Shown here: positions 7,672 to 15,556 of the stretch, piece after piece
Layout of the letters: each line of letters starts with the position of its first letter
Numbering within the stretch: the first letter of the stretch is position 1
From: JBMNQH01 sp050944035
GTDB taxonomy: Bacteria; Bacillota; Clostridia; Oscillospirales; Oscillospiraceae
Reading direction: 5' to 3'
DNA length: 25,498 nucleotides
Assembly (NCBI GenBank): GCA_050944035.1
Contig: JBMNQH010000022.1
Location: 1 to 25,498, forward strand
Made by a program: the position numbers and the translations under genes
The notes under the pieces: generated by a model
Database searches by the model: none
Seen by the model: the letters and a program-made list of their open reading frames with translations, nothing else
What the model was told of the DNA's origin: nothing

Positions 7672-9075
7672 TCAGGCGCGTTTCCACTTGACGCCCTGGG
7701 GAGTGTCCTCCAGAATAATGCCTTTTTCTTTGAGCTCATCGCGGATGCGATCGGCTTCGACCCAGTTCTTTTCCTTACGGGCGGTCTGACGGGCCTCGAT
7801 CAGGGCTTCGATTTCTGCATCGAGTTCATTTTCGGGTGCACTGAAGGGGATGCCGAGGACGTCGGACAGCTCGAGAAGCAGATCTTCGCAGGCCTGTGCC
7901 AGTGCCTTGGAGGGGTTGGTTGCGGGGCTGACAGCGGCGTTGACTTCGCGGACCAGCTCGAAGATAACAGAGACGGCGTCAGCAGTATTAAAGTCGTCAT
8001 CCATGACTTCGACGAAGCGGGTGCGGTACTTGCCGAGGCCTTCGACAAATGCAGCTTCCTCTGCGGAGAGTTCGCCGTCGGTGCCGTTTGCAATAAAGAA
8101 GTCGAGATTGTTCTTTGCAGTGCTCAGACGTTCCAGTGCCGATTTTGCCTGCATCAGGATTTCGCCGGAGTAGTTCAGTGGGCTGCGGTAATGGCTCATC
8201 AGCATAAACATGCGGATAGCATCGTAACCGTAAACCTCTGCGGCTTCCCGAACTGTAAAGAAGTTGCCGAGCGATTTGCTCATTTTTTTGTTATCAATGT
8301 TGATGAAGCCGTTGTGAACCCAGTAGTTGACGAACTTGCAGCCGTTGGCTGCTTCGGACTGGGCAATTTCATTTTCGTGATGGGGGAATGTCAAATCCTG
8401 ACCGCCGCAGTGGATGTCGATGGTTTTACCCAGGTAACGGTTGCTCATGGCAGAGCACTCGATGTGCCAGCCGGGACGACCCATACCCCAGGGGGAATTC
8501 CAAGCGGGTTCACCGGGTTTGGCTGCTTTCCAGAGCGCGAAGTCCATCGGGTTTTCCTTGATGTCTGCGACGTCGATCCGGGCGCCGGCCTGCAAGTCCT
8601 CCAGCGGCTGATGAGACAGCTTGCCATAGTCCTTGAAGTTCAGCGTGCGGTAGTAAACGTCACCGTTGACTGCGTAGGCATAACCCTTGTCTTCCAGCGT
8701 TTTGATGATCTTAATGATCTGACCTATGTTTTCCGTCGCTTTGGGATGAATGGTTGCGGGACGGACGCCAAGACCCTGTGCATCGGTGAAATACTCATCA
8801 ATGTATTTCTTTGCAACCTGCTCTGAGGTCAGTTCCTCTTCGTTGGCGCGTTTGATGATCTTGTCATCCACATCGGTAAAATTCTGCACAAAGGTGACGT
8901 CATAGCCGGTGTATTCGAGATAGCGGCGCAGGACATCAAACATGATGATGGGACGGGCGTTGCCAATGTGAATAAAATTGTAGACCGTTGGGCCGCAGGC
9001 ATACATTTTTACCTTACCCTCTTCGATGGGGACAAAGTCCTCCTTTTGCATGGTCATGGAATTGAACAGTTTCAT
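7672..9075 (-). CDS. cysS: Cysteinyl-tRNA synthetase
   Basis: Class I aminoacyl-tRNA synthetase that charges tRNA-Cys with cysteine using ATP, in the cytosol. At 467 aa it has the family's normal length. The HIGH-type signature is HIGN at 36-39 and the KMSKS loop is at 264-268. Zinc ligands match the E. coli enzyme pattern: C27, C207 in GWHIECS, H232 and E236 in PHHENE. The C-terminal part (about 375-467) is the anticodon-binding helical region with the final WKR. It lies 6 nt downstream of cysE and shares its T-box leader, so its expression should rise when tRNA-Cys is uncharged. The ATG at 9075 is preceded by AGGA and, further up, AAGGAGA. Confidence 0.98.
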   Translation of the reverse strand: MKLFNSMTMQKEDFVPIEEGKVKMYACGPTVYNFIHIGNARPIIMFDVLRRYLEYTGYDVTFVQNFTDVDDKIIKRANEEELTSEQVAKKYIDEYFTDAQGLGVRPATIHPKATENIGQIIKIIKTLEDKGYAYAVNGDVYYRTLNFKDYGKLSHQPLEDLQAGARIDVADIKENPMDFALWKAAKPGEPAWNSPWGMGRPGWHIECSAMSNRYLGKTIDIHCGGQDLTFPHHENEIAQSEAANGCKFVNYWVHNGFINIDNKKMSKSLGNFFTVREAAEVYGYDAIRMFMLMSHYRSPLNYSGEILMQAKSALERLSTAKNNLDFFIANGTDGELSAEEAAFVEGLGKYRTRFVEVMDDDFNTADAVSVIFELVREVNAAVSPATNPSKALAQACEDLLLELSDVLGIPFSAPENELDAEIEALIEARQTARKEKNWVEADRIRDELKEKGIILEDTPQGVKWKRA

Positions 9076-9081
9076 GCTTTC

Positions 9082-9726
9082 CTAGTTCTCCTTCGTTGTA
9101 TGATTGTGTTCAAGCGCTTCCAGGCGCTCTCGCAGGGTTTGCAGTTCCTGGGTAATCGGGTCGGTAACGCTGACCTGATCCACCTCGTTTGCGAAATTGA
9201 TGCGCTGTCCAGCGACGCGGACGACGCGAGCCGGTACGCCGACAGCGGTACTGTCCGGCGGGATTTCTTTTAAGACAACGGCGTTTGCAGCGATGCGGCT
9301 ATTGTCTCCAACGGTAAAGGGCCCCAGCACCTTGGCACCGGAACCGATCAAGACATTGTTGCCAATGGTAGGATGGCGCTTTCCCTTATCCTTGCCGGTG
9401 CCGCCAAGGGTGACGCCCTGATAAAGCAGTACGTCGTCACCCAGCTCCGCAGTTTCGCCAATGACGATGCCCATACCGTGGTCAATGACCAGACGTCGGC
9501 CGATGGTTGCGCCCGGATGAATCTCGATCCCAGTCCAGAAACGGGACCACTGGGAGACACAGCGGGCAAAAAACAGCAGATCATGCCGGTAGCACCAGTG
9601 TGCCATCCGATGGTAAATGATGGCGTGCACACCGGGATACAGTAGGAAAATTTCCAGCGAGGATCGCGCGGCTGGATCGCGTGCTTTATAAGCGTGCAAA
9701 GTTTCACGCAGGTTTTTAAAAATCAT
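9082..9726 (-). CDS. cysE: Serine O-acetyltransferase
   Basis: Transfers acetyl from acetyl-CoA to L-serine, giving the O-acetylserine used for cysteine synthesis. 214 aa. The N-terminal helical part contains YPGVHAIIYHRMAHW. The left-handed beta-helix hexapeptide repeats follow (GIEIHPGATIGRRLVIDHG, then GIVIGETAELGDDV), with the characteristic DHGMGIVIGETA and GGTGKDKGKRHPTIG active-site segments. The tail is hydrophilic, about 35 residues, and rich in Glu/Gln. The start at 9726 is preferred: a longer in-frame reading to 9822 would run through the T-box terminator hairpin. Its ribosome site is weak (AAGGAC about 13 nt upstream). It is the first gene of cysE-cysS behind a T-box leader. Confidence 0.95.
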   Translation of the reverse strand: MIFKNLRETLHAYKARDPAARSSLEIFLLYPGVHAIIYHRMAHWCYRHDLLFFARCVSQWSRFWTGIEIHPGATIGRRLVIDHGMGIVIGETAELGDDVLLYQGVTLGGTGKDKGKRHPTIGNNVLIGSGAKVLGPFTVGDNSRIAANAVVLKEIPPDSTAVGVPARVVRVAGQRINFANEVDQVSVTDPITQELQTLRERLEALEHNHTTKEN

Positions 9727-9763
9727 AGTTGCAAAACAGTCCTTTTTGAAGGAATTTGATAGT

Positions 9764-9806
9764 AAATAAAAACGCCTCTCATGGACACAGTCCATGAGAG
9801 GCGTTT
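9764..9806 (-). terminator. T-box regulated terminator upstream of cysE
   Basis: A 17-bp perfect stem with a 3-nt loop (plus-strand arms 9770-9786 and 9790-9806) is followed on the minus strand by TTTTTATTT. It begins only 5 nt after the T-box element, so the T-box half of the antiterminator and this stem are mutually exclusive. The cysE start lies about 38 nt downstream. Confidence 0.9.
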
Positions 9807-10020
9807 CACATCGCGGTTCCACTCTCGTTTATCACTCACCGGCCAATACCGGTTACAGCCTTAACGCGGCAGAAACGAGGGAGCATTTCCTCTCCCTGCG
9901 GCTCCCGGGCGCATTTCCAGTCCCCCGACGCAAGCTCTGCTTCCAGCCAATGGCAGAGCGTCTCTGGTGCGTGGTTTCTAACGGTACTTTTCCCGTTCAC
10001 AGCCGATTGATTCATATCAT
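9764..10020 (-). promoter_or_regulatory. T-box riboswitch leader of cysE-cysS (probable Cys specifier TGC)
   Basis: On the minus strand this 250-nt leader has an AGTA-box-like GGGAAAAGTACCG in stem I and a candidate specifier TGC (Cys codon) at 9913-9911 on the 3' side of stem I. It also has the invariant T-box TGGAACCGCG (9821-9812) and a 17-bp terminator (9806-9790 with 9786-9770) running into T-rich sequence (9772-9764). Uncharged tRNA-Cys would pair with the specifier and the T-box bulge and stabilise the antiterminator, allowing cysE and cysS transcription. The specifier is assigned by position and by the downstream genes; the T-box and terminator are directly visible. Confidence 0.92.
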
Positions 10021-10027
10021 ATCTAAT

Positions 10028-10056
10028 ATATTAGCATGGAGCGGATTTTGTGTCAA
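10028..10056 (-). promoter_or_regulatory. Promoter of the cysE-cysS T-box transcript
   Basis: Minus-strand TTGACA (10056-10051), a 17-nt spacer, then TAATAT (10033-10028). The predicted start near 10021 coincides with the 5' edge of the T-box stem I region. Confidence 0.85.
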
Positions 10057-10134
10057 CCATTTCTGATGCCATGTCCGGAAAATGGCACATCAGCGAGAAT
10101 TTGAAAAAAGAGAATCGGAAACGTCAATGCCATC

Positions 10135-10890
10135 CTACTTACTCTGCTCCCGGCCAAACAGCAATTCTGCAAGATGGATGCCATCCTTTCCACCCAGCTT
10201 CAGGCCATCGACGCAGTAATGGCAGTAGGCAACCACTTTATCTGTAGGGATTGTCTGGCAGTAGTTCTCCATAATCTGCTTCTTTTCTTCCTCGGTGTGC
10301 GGCTCAAATTTGCCTTCGGCCAGCTCGACATAGCGGTGGGGTGCAAGCTTCGGATTGCGAGTCGGCTGGGGCTGGTAGAGAGAATAGCCACAAAAATCCG
10401 TTTTCTCATGGTTTTCCGGCAGCTCCACAATGTTGATATTCATCTTTTTCATCAGGACCCGGACGGCGTCCTGCTCTATGCGGTTGTCATTGGAGCGCCA
10501 GCAGTCCTGTATAGCCATGGTTTCGCCTTGGAAATCCGGGAGAGGGAAGGATTCATCTTCCAGGATCAGCTCCCAAAGAGATTTGGTTGCAACTTCCAGA
10601 TGTTGCTCCAGAAAAATATTGCGGCAGTTGTGACATAGGTAAACCATGGTATGCTCCGGGGTGAATTCCTGGTAGTCCGGCAAATCGCTCCACTGGGTAC
10701 CATACCAATCCGGCATGGCGTCTTCAAATTTCTTCAGCTGATACTGAGGAACACAACAGCGGATGACCGGCATGGAGAAGCGGTCTTTCAGATACTTCTG
10801 AACCCGCAGACTCAGATTTGGATATTTGCTGGTAAAGACACAGGCCGCAATAAAAATATGATTCTTGGTATTCATAATAAGATCCTCCAT
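10135..10890 (-). CDS. Cysteine-rich Fe-S type protein (HdrB/CCG-like)
   Basis: 251 aa with ten cysteines arranged like the cysteine-rich CCG proteins (HdrB, GlpC or LutA relatives) that bind Fe-S clusters in thiol or quinone redox enzymes: C17, C45-C46, C86-x2-C89 (LCHNC), C120, FCG (C157), C201 and C213-x2-C216. The C-terminal YCHYCVDGLKLGGK with HLAELLFG strongly recalls the end of an HdrB-type domain. No membrane segments are seen. Two starts are credible: ATG 10890 with AGGAGGA 5 nt upstream, and an in-frame ATG at 10875 with GGAGG 8 nt upstream; I give the first. It diverges from a LysR regulator across a shared palindrome, so it is probably that regulator's target. Function beyond likely Fe-S binding and redox is not known to me. 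Confidence 0.7.
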   Translation of the reverse strand: MEDLIMNTKNHIFIAACVFTSKYPNLSLRVQKYLKDRFSMPVIRCCVPQYQLKKFEDAMPDWYGTQWSDLPDYQEFTPEHTMVYLCHNCRNIFLEQHLEVATKSLWELILEDESFPLPDFQGETMAIQDCWRSNDNRIEQDAVRVLMKKMNINIVELPENHEKTDFCGYSLYQPQPTRNPKLAPHRYVELAEGKFEPHTEEEKKQIMENYCQTIPTDKVVAYCHYCVDGLKLGGKDGIHLAELLFGREQSK

Positions 10891-10932
10891 AAAATCCTCC
10901 TAAAAAATTTCTATTTTTTGATGATTTCATTT

Positions 10933-10955
10933 TACAACACTTCCAAGCTGTTGTA
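10933..10955. promoter_or_regulatory. Palindrome in the divergent intergenic region (candidate LysR operator)
   Basis: TACAACA (10933-10939), 9 nt, TGTTGTA (10949-10955) is a perfect 7-bp inverted repeat. It lies between the divergent Fe-S protein gene and the LysR-type gene, where LysR operators (T-N11-A class) normally sit. No convincing -35/-10 pair could be fixed on either strand. Confidence 0.5.
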
Positions 10956-11018
10956 TACTAGAATAAATATATATAGCTATCCGATTTTTATATAACAGAA
11001 AAGGGCGGAAGTCAGAAG

Positions 11019-11882
11019 ATGGAACTACAAACACTCAGGTTGTTTCGTGTTATTGCGCTGGAAGGAAGCTTTTCCAAAGCAGCACAAAAGCTCAATTATG
11101 CGCAGTCCAACCTTTCGATGAAAATGGCACAACTGGAGAAGGAGTTAGAAGCAACTTTATTTTATCGCCATAACCGCGGTGTTTCCCTGACACCAAAAGG
11201 GGAAATCCTGCTGCAATATGCAACCGATCTGTTGAATTTGGCCAATGAGACAGAGGCAGCTTTGCGGGAAGACGGGGAGACAAAGGGCGTATTGGCCATT
11301 GGTTCCATGGAGTCCACGGCAATTTCCCTGTTACCAGGGCTGTTGTCCACTTACCACTGGGACAATCCACATGTTACGTTGACAGTACAGACCGGACCAA
11401 CCGAGCAGAGCATTCGCGGTGTGCTGGATTATACCTTGGATGGCGCCTTTGTCGCGGGTCCGGTGCGGCATCCGGATCTGGTGGCAAAGCCGGTCAGACA
11501 GGAATATCTGGTTTTGATGACAGATTGTACCTACCCGGAGATTATGACATCGAAGGAACTGTTGGGGCAAACCTTGCTGGTATTTCCACAGGGCTGTTCC
11601 TATCGTCGGATTTTGGAACAGTGGCTGCATTCAGAAGCTCTGTTTCCGCAAAAGATTATCGAGTTCAACTCTTTGGGCGCCATCATTGCCAGTGTAAGTG
11701 CCGGGCTTGGTATCAGCCTTTTTCCGGAGTCGGTTGTGCAGACCTATGCTGACAACGGTGTTTTGCGGTGTCATGCGATCCCGGAACAGTATGCACTGGT
11801 TCAGACGGAGTTTATTTATCGGAAGGCGGGTGTAACGGAACCGGCTCTGAAACGGTTTCTTATCACACTCGACCGCAAATGA
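11019..11882 (+). CDS. LysR-family transcriptional regulator
   Basis: 287 aa, typical length. The N-terminal winged helix-turn-helix (residues about 3-62) is classical: LRLFRVIALEGSFSKAAQKLN then QSNLSMKMAQLEKELEATLFYR and the LTPKGEILL wing. Residues about 90-287 form the periplasmic-binding-protein-like effector domain, with GSMESTAISLLPGLL at its start and a SAGLGISLFPESVV stretch near its end. The ATG at 11019 has only a modest GGCGGA site upstream. It is divergent from the cysteine-rich Fe-S protein gene and is probably its regulator as well as its own repressor. The effector cannot be deduced. Transcription ends at a hairpin shared with the convergent pgsA. Confidence 0.93.
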   Translation: MELQTLRLFRVIALEGSFSKAAQKLNYAQSNLSMKMAQLEKELEATLFYRHNRGVSLTPKGEILLQYATDLLNLANETEAALREDGETKGVLAIGSMESTAISLLPGLLSTYHWDNPHVTLTVQTGPTEQSIRGVLDYTLDGAFVAGPVRHPDLVAKPVRQEYLVLMTDCTYPEIMTSKELLGQTLLVFPQGCSYRRILEQWLHSEALFPQKIIEFNSLGAIIASVSAGLGISLFPESVVQTYADNGVLRCHAIPEQYALVQTEFIYRKAGVTEPALKRFLITLDRK

Positions 11883-11924
11883 ACAAATCCCGATACAGAC
11901 AACTTGTCTGTATCGGGATTTGTT
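11882..11924. terminator. Bidirectional terminator between the LysR gene and pgsA
   Basis: A perfect 19-bp stem (11882-11900 with 11906-11924) with a 5-nt loop starts at the last base of the lysR-type stop codon and lies 4 nt from the pgsA stop. T-rich flanks on the plus side (TTTGTTG) and AAACAAAT on the other allow either strand to use it. Confidence 0.82.
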
Positions 11925-11928
11925 GTAC

Positions 11929-12468
11929 TTATTGAAAAGAGAGAACGTCCTTGTTTTTGATAAAGTATTCTGCGCCGGAATACAGCGTCAGGATAACCAT
12001 AACCACCCAGCAGATGGTATCCACAGTGATGCTGCCGACTGCGATGCTATGGAAATCGGTCAGCATAACGCAAATCGCAACAATAGATACGGCTGTTTTC
12101 ACCTTACCGGACCAGGCAGCCGCAATGACGCGGCCATTTTCCACGGCGATCAGACGCAGACCGGTGACCGCGAACTCACGAGCGAGAATAATCATGGCGG
12201 CCCAGGCAGGCATTTGTCCCCATTGGACAAAGATCAGAAAAGCAGCAGTTGTCAAGAGCTTGTCTGCCAGCGGATCCACAAACTTGCCGAAGTTGGATAC
12301 CTGATTGTATTTTCTGGCGATGTAACCGTCCAGAAAATCAGTGACGCTGGCCAGAATGAAAATGGCGAGCGATACCCACATATGGCCGGTGAAATTCCAA
12401 AGCATGGTAACAAAGAAAAGCGGGATCATTACCAGGCGGACCATCGTAATTTTACTTGCTGTTGTCAT
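11929..12468 (-). CDS. pgsA: CDP-diacylglycerol--glycerol-3-phosphate 3-phosphatidyltransferase
   Basis: Integral membrane enzyme that makes phosphatidylglycerol phosphate from CDP-diacylglycerol and glycerol-3-phosphate, the first committed step to phosphatidylglycerol and cardiolipin. 179 aa, normal length. The CDP-alcohol phosphotransferase motif is complete: D47-G48-x2-A51-R52-x8-G61-x3-D65-x3-D69. Several hydrophobic helices are visible, for example residues 10-28, 30-44, 70-90 and 125-165. An AGGAG site lies 7 nt before the ATG. Its start overlaps the rimO stop by 4 nt (ATGA), so translation is probably coupled. It is the last gene of the recA-containing cluster and ends near a strong hairpin. 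Confidence 0.95.
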   Translation of the reverse strand: MTTASKITMVRLVMIPLFFVTMLWNFTGHMWVSLAIFILASVTDFLDGYIARKYNQVSNFGKFVDPLADKLLTTAAFLIFVQWGQMPAWAAMIILAREFAVTGLRLIAVENGRVIAAAWSGKVKTAVSIVAICVMLTDFHSIAVGSITVDTICWVVMVILTLYSGAEYFIKNKDVLSFQ

Positions 12469-13784
12469 ACCATTTCTCCTATCAGATCTCCGTCCATGAC
12501 GCCGGTGATCAGTATGTTTACAAAATCTCCGTGCTGTGCCTCACCATCGAAGAACACTTTGCCGTCGATATCCGGGGAGTCCGCATAAGTACGGCCATAC
12601 AGGCAGGCGGCATCCTCATCATAGCCTTCGCAGAGCACGCACAGCGTTTGTCCAACGCGGCTGTCGTTATAGTCGTCCATGATCTCTGCCTGTAGTTCCA
12701 TGATAAGTTCGGCTCTGCGCTGTGCCACTTCCTCATCTGGACGGTCGGGCATCGAGGCTGCGGGGGTTCCTTCTTCTGGGGAATAGGGGAACACACCAGC
12801 GCGCTCGATTCGTGCCTCCCGCAGAAAATCGCAGAGTTCTTCAAATTCTGCATCTCCTTCACCGGGCAGACCGGTGATCAAACTGGTACGCAGTACCAGA
12901 CCGGGAATTTTCTCCCGTAGCTTCTGGAACAGCGTGCGGATCTCATCGCCGGTACCGCGCCGGTTCATGGCGCGCAGAATTTTATCGCTGATATGCTGAA
13001 TGGGAATATCTAGATATGGCAGGATCTTCTCCTCGTCTGCAATGACATCGATCAGAGAATCGGTGATTTCATCCGGGTAGAGATAGTGTAGCCGGATCCA
13101 CGCAATGCCGTCGATCTTGCAAAGTTCCGCCAACAGCTTGTCCAAGCTGGGGGCACCAAACAAATCGGTGCCATAGCGCGTGATATCTTGGGCAACGACC
13201 AGCAGTTCTTTGATGCCAAGCGAGGCCAGCTCGCGCGCCTCCTCCAAAATGGCCTCCATTGGACGGCTGCGGAAATGGCCGCGGATGTCCGGAATGGCGC
13301 AGTAGGAACAGCGATTGTCACAGCCCTCTGCAATTTTCAGATAAGCCCATGCGGGGCCGGTGCTGATTACTCGCTTGGTTTCCTCTACGGGAGCGTTGTT
13401 GTCGCCAAATACGGCAACTGTTTCGCCAGTCAAAACCGCTTGGACAACTTCCACAATATCGTCATAGTTACCCACACCCATGACCGCGTCAACCTCCGGC
13501 AGTTCCTCTAAAATCTGCTCTCGATAGCGTTCGGACAGACAGCCGGTGACAACAATTTTCTGTAATCTGTCGGCAGTTTTCAGTTCGGCCAGTTCCAAAA
13601 TGATGCCGATGGCCTCACTTTTTGCACTGTCAATGAAACCGCAGGTGTTGACAATGGCAACATCTGCACCATCTGCATCGTCGACCAGCTCAAAGTCTGC
13701 CTGATTTAAGAGCCAGAGCATTTGTTCGCTGTTGACAAGGTTTTTTGCACAGCCCAGTGAAATCAGGGCAATGGTTTCGCGCAT
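12465..13784 (-). CDS. rimO: Ribosomal protein uS12 methylthiotransferase
   Basis: Radical-SAM methylthiotransferase that adds a methylthio group to the conserved aspartate of ribosomal protein S12. 439 aa. The N-terminal UPF0004 domain has ISLGCAKNLVNSEQM with C12, C48 and C82 for one [4Fe-4S] cluster. The radical-SAM cluster ligands are C155-x3-C159-x2-C162 (EGCDNRCSYCAIP). The C-terminal TRAM domain covers about 375-439. The presence of SLGCAKN and the IPDIRGHFRSR segment favours RimO over MiaB. The gene begins 6 nt after the recX stop with GGAGG about 11 nt from the ATG, and its stop overlaps the pgsA start. Confidence 0.95.
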   Translation of the reverse strand: MRETIALISLGCAKNLVNSEQMLWLLNQADFELVDDADGADVAIVNTCGFIDSAKSEAIGIILELAELKTADRLQKIVVTGCLSERYREQILEELPEVDAVMGVGNYDDIVEVVQAVLTGETVAVFGDNNAPVEETKRVISTGPAWAYLKIAEGCDNRCSYCAIPDIRGHFRSRPMEAILEEARELASLGIKELLVVAQDITRYGTDLFGAPSLDKLLAELCKIDGIAWIRLHYLYPDEITDSLIDVIADEEKILPYLDIPIQHISDKILRAMNRRGTGDEIRTLFQKLREKIPGLVLRTSLITGLPGEGDAEFEELCDFLREARIERAGVFPYSPEEGTPAASMPDRPDEEVAQRRAELIMELQAEIMDDYNDSRVGQTLCVLCEGYDEDAACLYGRTYADSPDIDGKVFFDGEAQHGDFVNILITGVMDGDLIGEMV

Positions 13785-13790
13785 AATCGA

Positions 13791-14432
13791 TCAATCCTCC
13801 CTTTCCGATTGATAACGCGCCAAAGCCGCCCGAATCTCCTCCCAGGAGAATCCGCGGCGGTACAGCGCATCGGTTGCTCTTTTCAATTCTTTCCGGTCGG
13901 GCTCGTCGCTCCGCAGTTTACTGCGCAGCAGACGGTCCAGTTTATCATCGAAAGCAGGTAGCGCTTCCAGTGCCGCTTCCCAAAATGCAGAGGGCACTTT
14001 CCGGCGGTATAGCTCCTGTTTGATTCGGGCAATGCCATACCCTTTTCCGGCGTAGTGCCGGGCAACCATGCCGGCATATTGTTCATCGTCCAGAAAGTGC
14101 AATTCACACAGCCAGGCAACGGTTGCTGCGCTGTTGTGTGGCGATTCTCCTTTTTCAACGAGTCGGTCATAGAGCTCCTGACTGGAAAAAGCACGGGTTC
14201 CGATGATACGCAGGGCGCGCTGTTTGGTGGCGGCAAGCGCGCTGGCATCCTGTACGGCGGCATATTCCGCCTCGGTCAGACTGCGGCCAACCTGAAGATG
14301 GTGGTCGGTCATGACTGAAATAGTCGTCTTCAATGTCGTGCCGTCAGAAAAACCGACAAGAAAATGTTCCGATCCTCCAGTACCGGCTTTTGTTGTGAGA
14401 GGATGAACCTCGACAACCATTTTTTCCATCAT
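13791..14432 (-). CDS. recX: Regulatory protein RecX
   Basis: Predicted modulator of RecA filaments. 213 aa, made of three-helix repeats: KQRALRIIGTRAFSSQELYDRL, then AWLCELHFLDDEQYAGMVARHY with GYGIARIKQELYRRKV, and a final DALYRRGFSWEEIRAAL. About 60 N-terminal residues form a beta-rich extension typical of Firmicutes RecX. The first ATG (14432) shares its A with the recA stop codon; a second ATG follows at once (14429). Direct coupling to recA is the usual arrangement for this gene. Confidence 0.93.
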   Translation of the reverse strand: MMEKMVVEVHPLTTKAGTGGSEHFLVGFSDGTTLKTTISVMTDHHLQVGRSLTEAEYAAVQDASALAATKQRALRIIGTRAFSSQELYDRLVEKGESPHNSAATVAWLCELHFLDDEQYAGMVARHYAGKGYGIARIKQELYRRKVPSAFWEAALEALPAFDDKLDRLLRSKLRSDEPDRKELKRATDALYRRGFSWEEIRAALARYQSERED

Positions 14433-15532
14433 CAGCCTTCAAAATCATCTGCAGAGATGTCTACAGCACGTCCCGCAGCTTTGGTGGTGGGTTTTGCCTT
14501 TGGAGCCAGCAGCTGATGTGCATTCTCGCGGATTTTTGCTTCCAGTTCATCGGCAATGTCCTGGTTTTCCTTCAGATAGGTTTTGACCGCTTCACGCCCT
14601 TGAAGTCGCGTTTCCCCAATGGTAAACCAGGCGCCGCCTTTGTCGATCAAATCCAGTTTTACGCCCATGTCGATGATTTCCCCGATTTTGGAGATTCCTT
14701 CGCCATAGATGATGTCAAACTCTGCTTCTTTGAACGGAGGTGCGACTTTGTTTTTGATAACCTTGGCACGGGTCCGGTTGCCGATGGCCTCACTGCCGTT
14801 TTTGATGGTTTCCACACGGCGGACGTCAATGCGGACACTGGAGAAATATTTCAATGCGCGGCCGCCCGGCGTAGTTTCCGGATTGCCATACATAACGCCG
14901 ATTTTCTCGCGCAGCTGATTGATAAAAATAACGATGCAGCGGGTTTTGGAGACGGTGCCGGCCAGTTTGCGCAGTGCCTGGGACATCAGACGCGCGATGA
15001 CGCCAACGCTGGAATCACCCATTTCCCCTTCCAGTTCGCTTCTGGGAAGCAATGCTGCGACAGAGTCAACGACAACAACGTCCAATGCACCGGAACGGAC
15101 GAGCTGTTCCGTAATTTCCAGCGCCTGCTCTCCAGTATCGGGCTGTGAAATCAATAGATTGTCAATGTCGACGCCAAGCGACCGGGCATAAGCCGGTTCC
15201 AGTGCGTGTTCTACATCAATAAAAGCGACTTCGCCGCCGCCTTTTTGCGCGCTGGCCAGAATATGCAGTGCCAGTGTGGTTTTACCGGAGGATTCCGGAC
15301 CGTAAATTTCAATGATACGGCCGCGCGGAACGCCACCGATGCCCAATGCAATGTCCAGTGCGATGGAACCGGTGGAAATGGCTTCCACATTGATCGGAAT
15401 ATCATCGCCGAGACGCATGATCGCGCCCTTGCCGTATGCCTTTTCAATCTGTGCCAACGCGGTTTCCAGCGCCTTTTTTTTGTCGGCGGCAGGGCCTGTG
15501 TTGGTGATGTGTGCCTTTTTCTTTTCAGCCAT
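14432..15532 (-). CDS. recA: Recombinase RecA
   Basis: ATP-dependent strand-exchange protein for homologous recombination and SOS induction. 366 aa. Walker A is GPESSGKTT (78-86); the MAW-like segment and ISQPDTGEQALEI follow. The Walker B region is LDVVVVDSVAAL, and the DNA-binding L2 region lies around FINQLREKIGVMYGNPETTPGGRAL. The C-terminal tail is acidic and ends DISADDFEG. The 15-20-residue basic N-terminal extension before KKALETALAQIEKAYGKG is normal variation. GAGGT lies 7 nt before the ATG. It follows prmC by 24 nt. I did not see a clear SOS box in that short gap, so expression probably depends on an upstream promoter or on one inside prmC. Confidence 0.99.
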   Translation of the reverse strand: MAEKKKAHITNTGPAADKKKALETALAQIEKAYGKGAIMRLGDDIPINVEAISTGSIALDIALGIGGVPRGRIIEIYGPESSGKTTLALHILASAQKGGGEVAFIDVEHALEPAYARSLGVDIDNLLISQPDTGEQALEITEQLVRSGALDVVVVDSVAALLPRSELEGEMGDSSVGVIARLMSQALRKLAGTVSKTRCIVIFINQLREKIGVMYGNPETTPGGRALKYFSSVRIDVRRVETIKNGSEAIGNRTRAKVIKNKVAPPFKEAEFDIIYGEGISKIGEIIDMGVKLDLIDKGGAWFTIGETRLQGREAVKTYLKENQDIADELEAKIRENAHQLLAPKAKPTTKAAGRAVDISADDFEG

Positions 15533-15556
15533 ATCAAATACCTCGTTACTAGAAAA

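Noticed and set aside
6947..7687. 246-codon frame on the minus strand opposite the HAD phosphatase
   Set aside because: It lies fully over a gene with clear catalytic motifs, has no ribosome site and no recognisable domain.
8191..8826. 211-codon plus-strand frame opposite cysS
   Set aside because: Antisense shadow of a confidently identified synthetase gene; no domain or ribosome site.
9727..9822. Longer cysE start at 9822
   Set aside because: The added 32 residues would be translated from the T-box terminator hairpin and do not resemble a serine acetyltransferase.
14516..15148. 210-codon plus-strand frame opposite recA
   Set aside because: Antisense shadow caused by codon bias of recA; no supporting signal.
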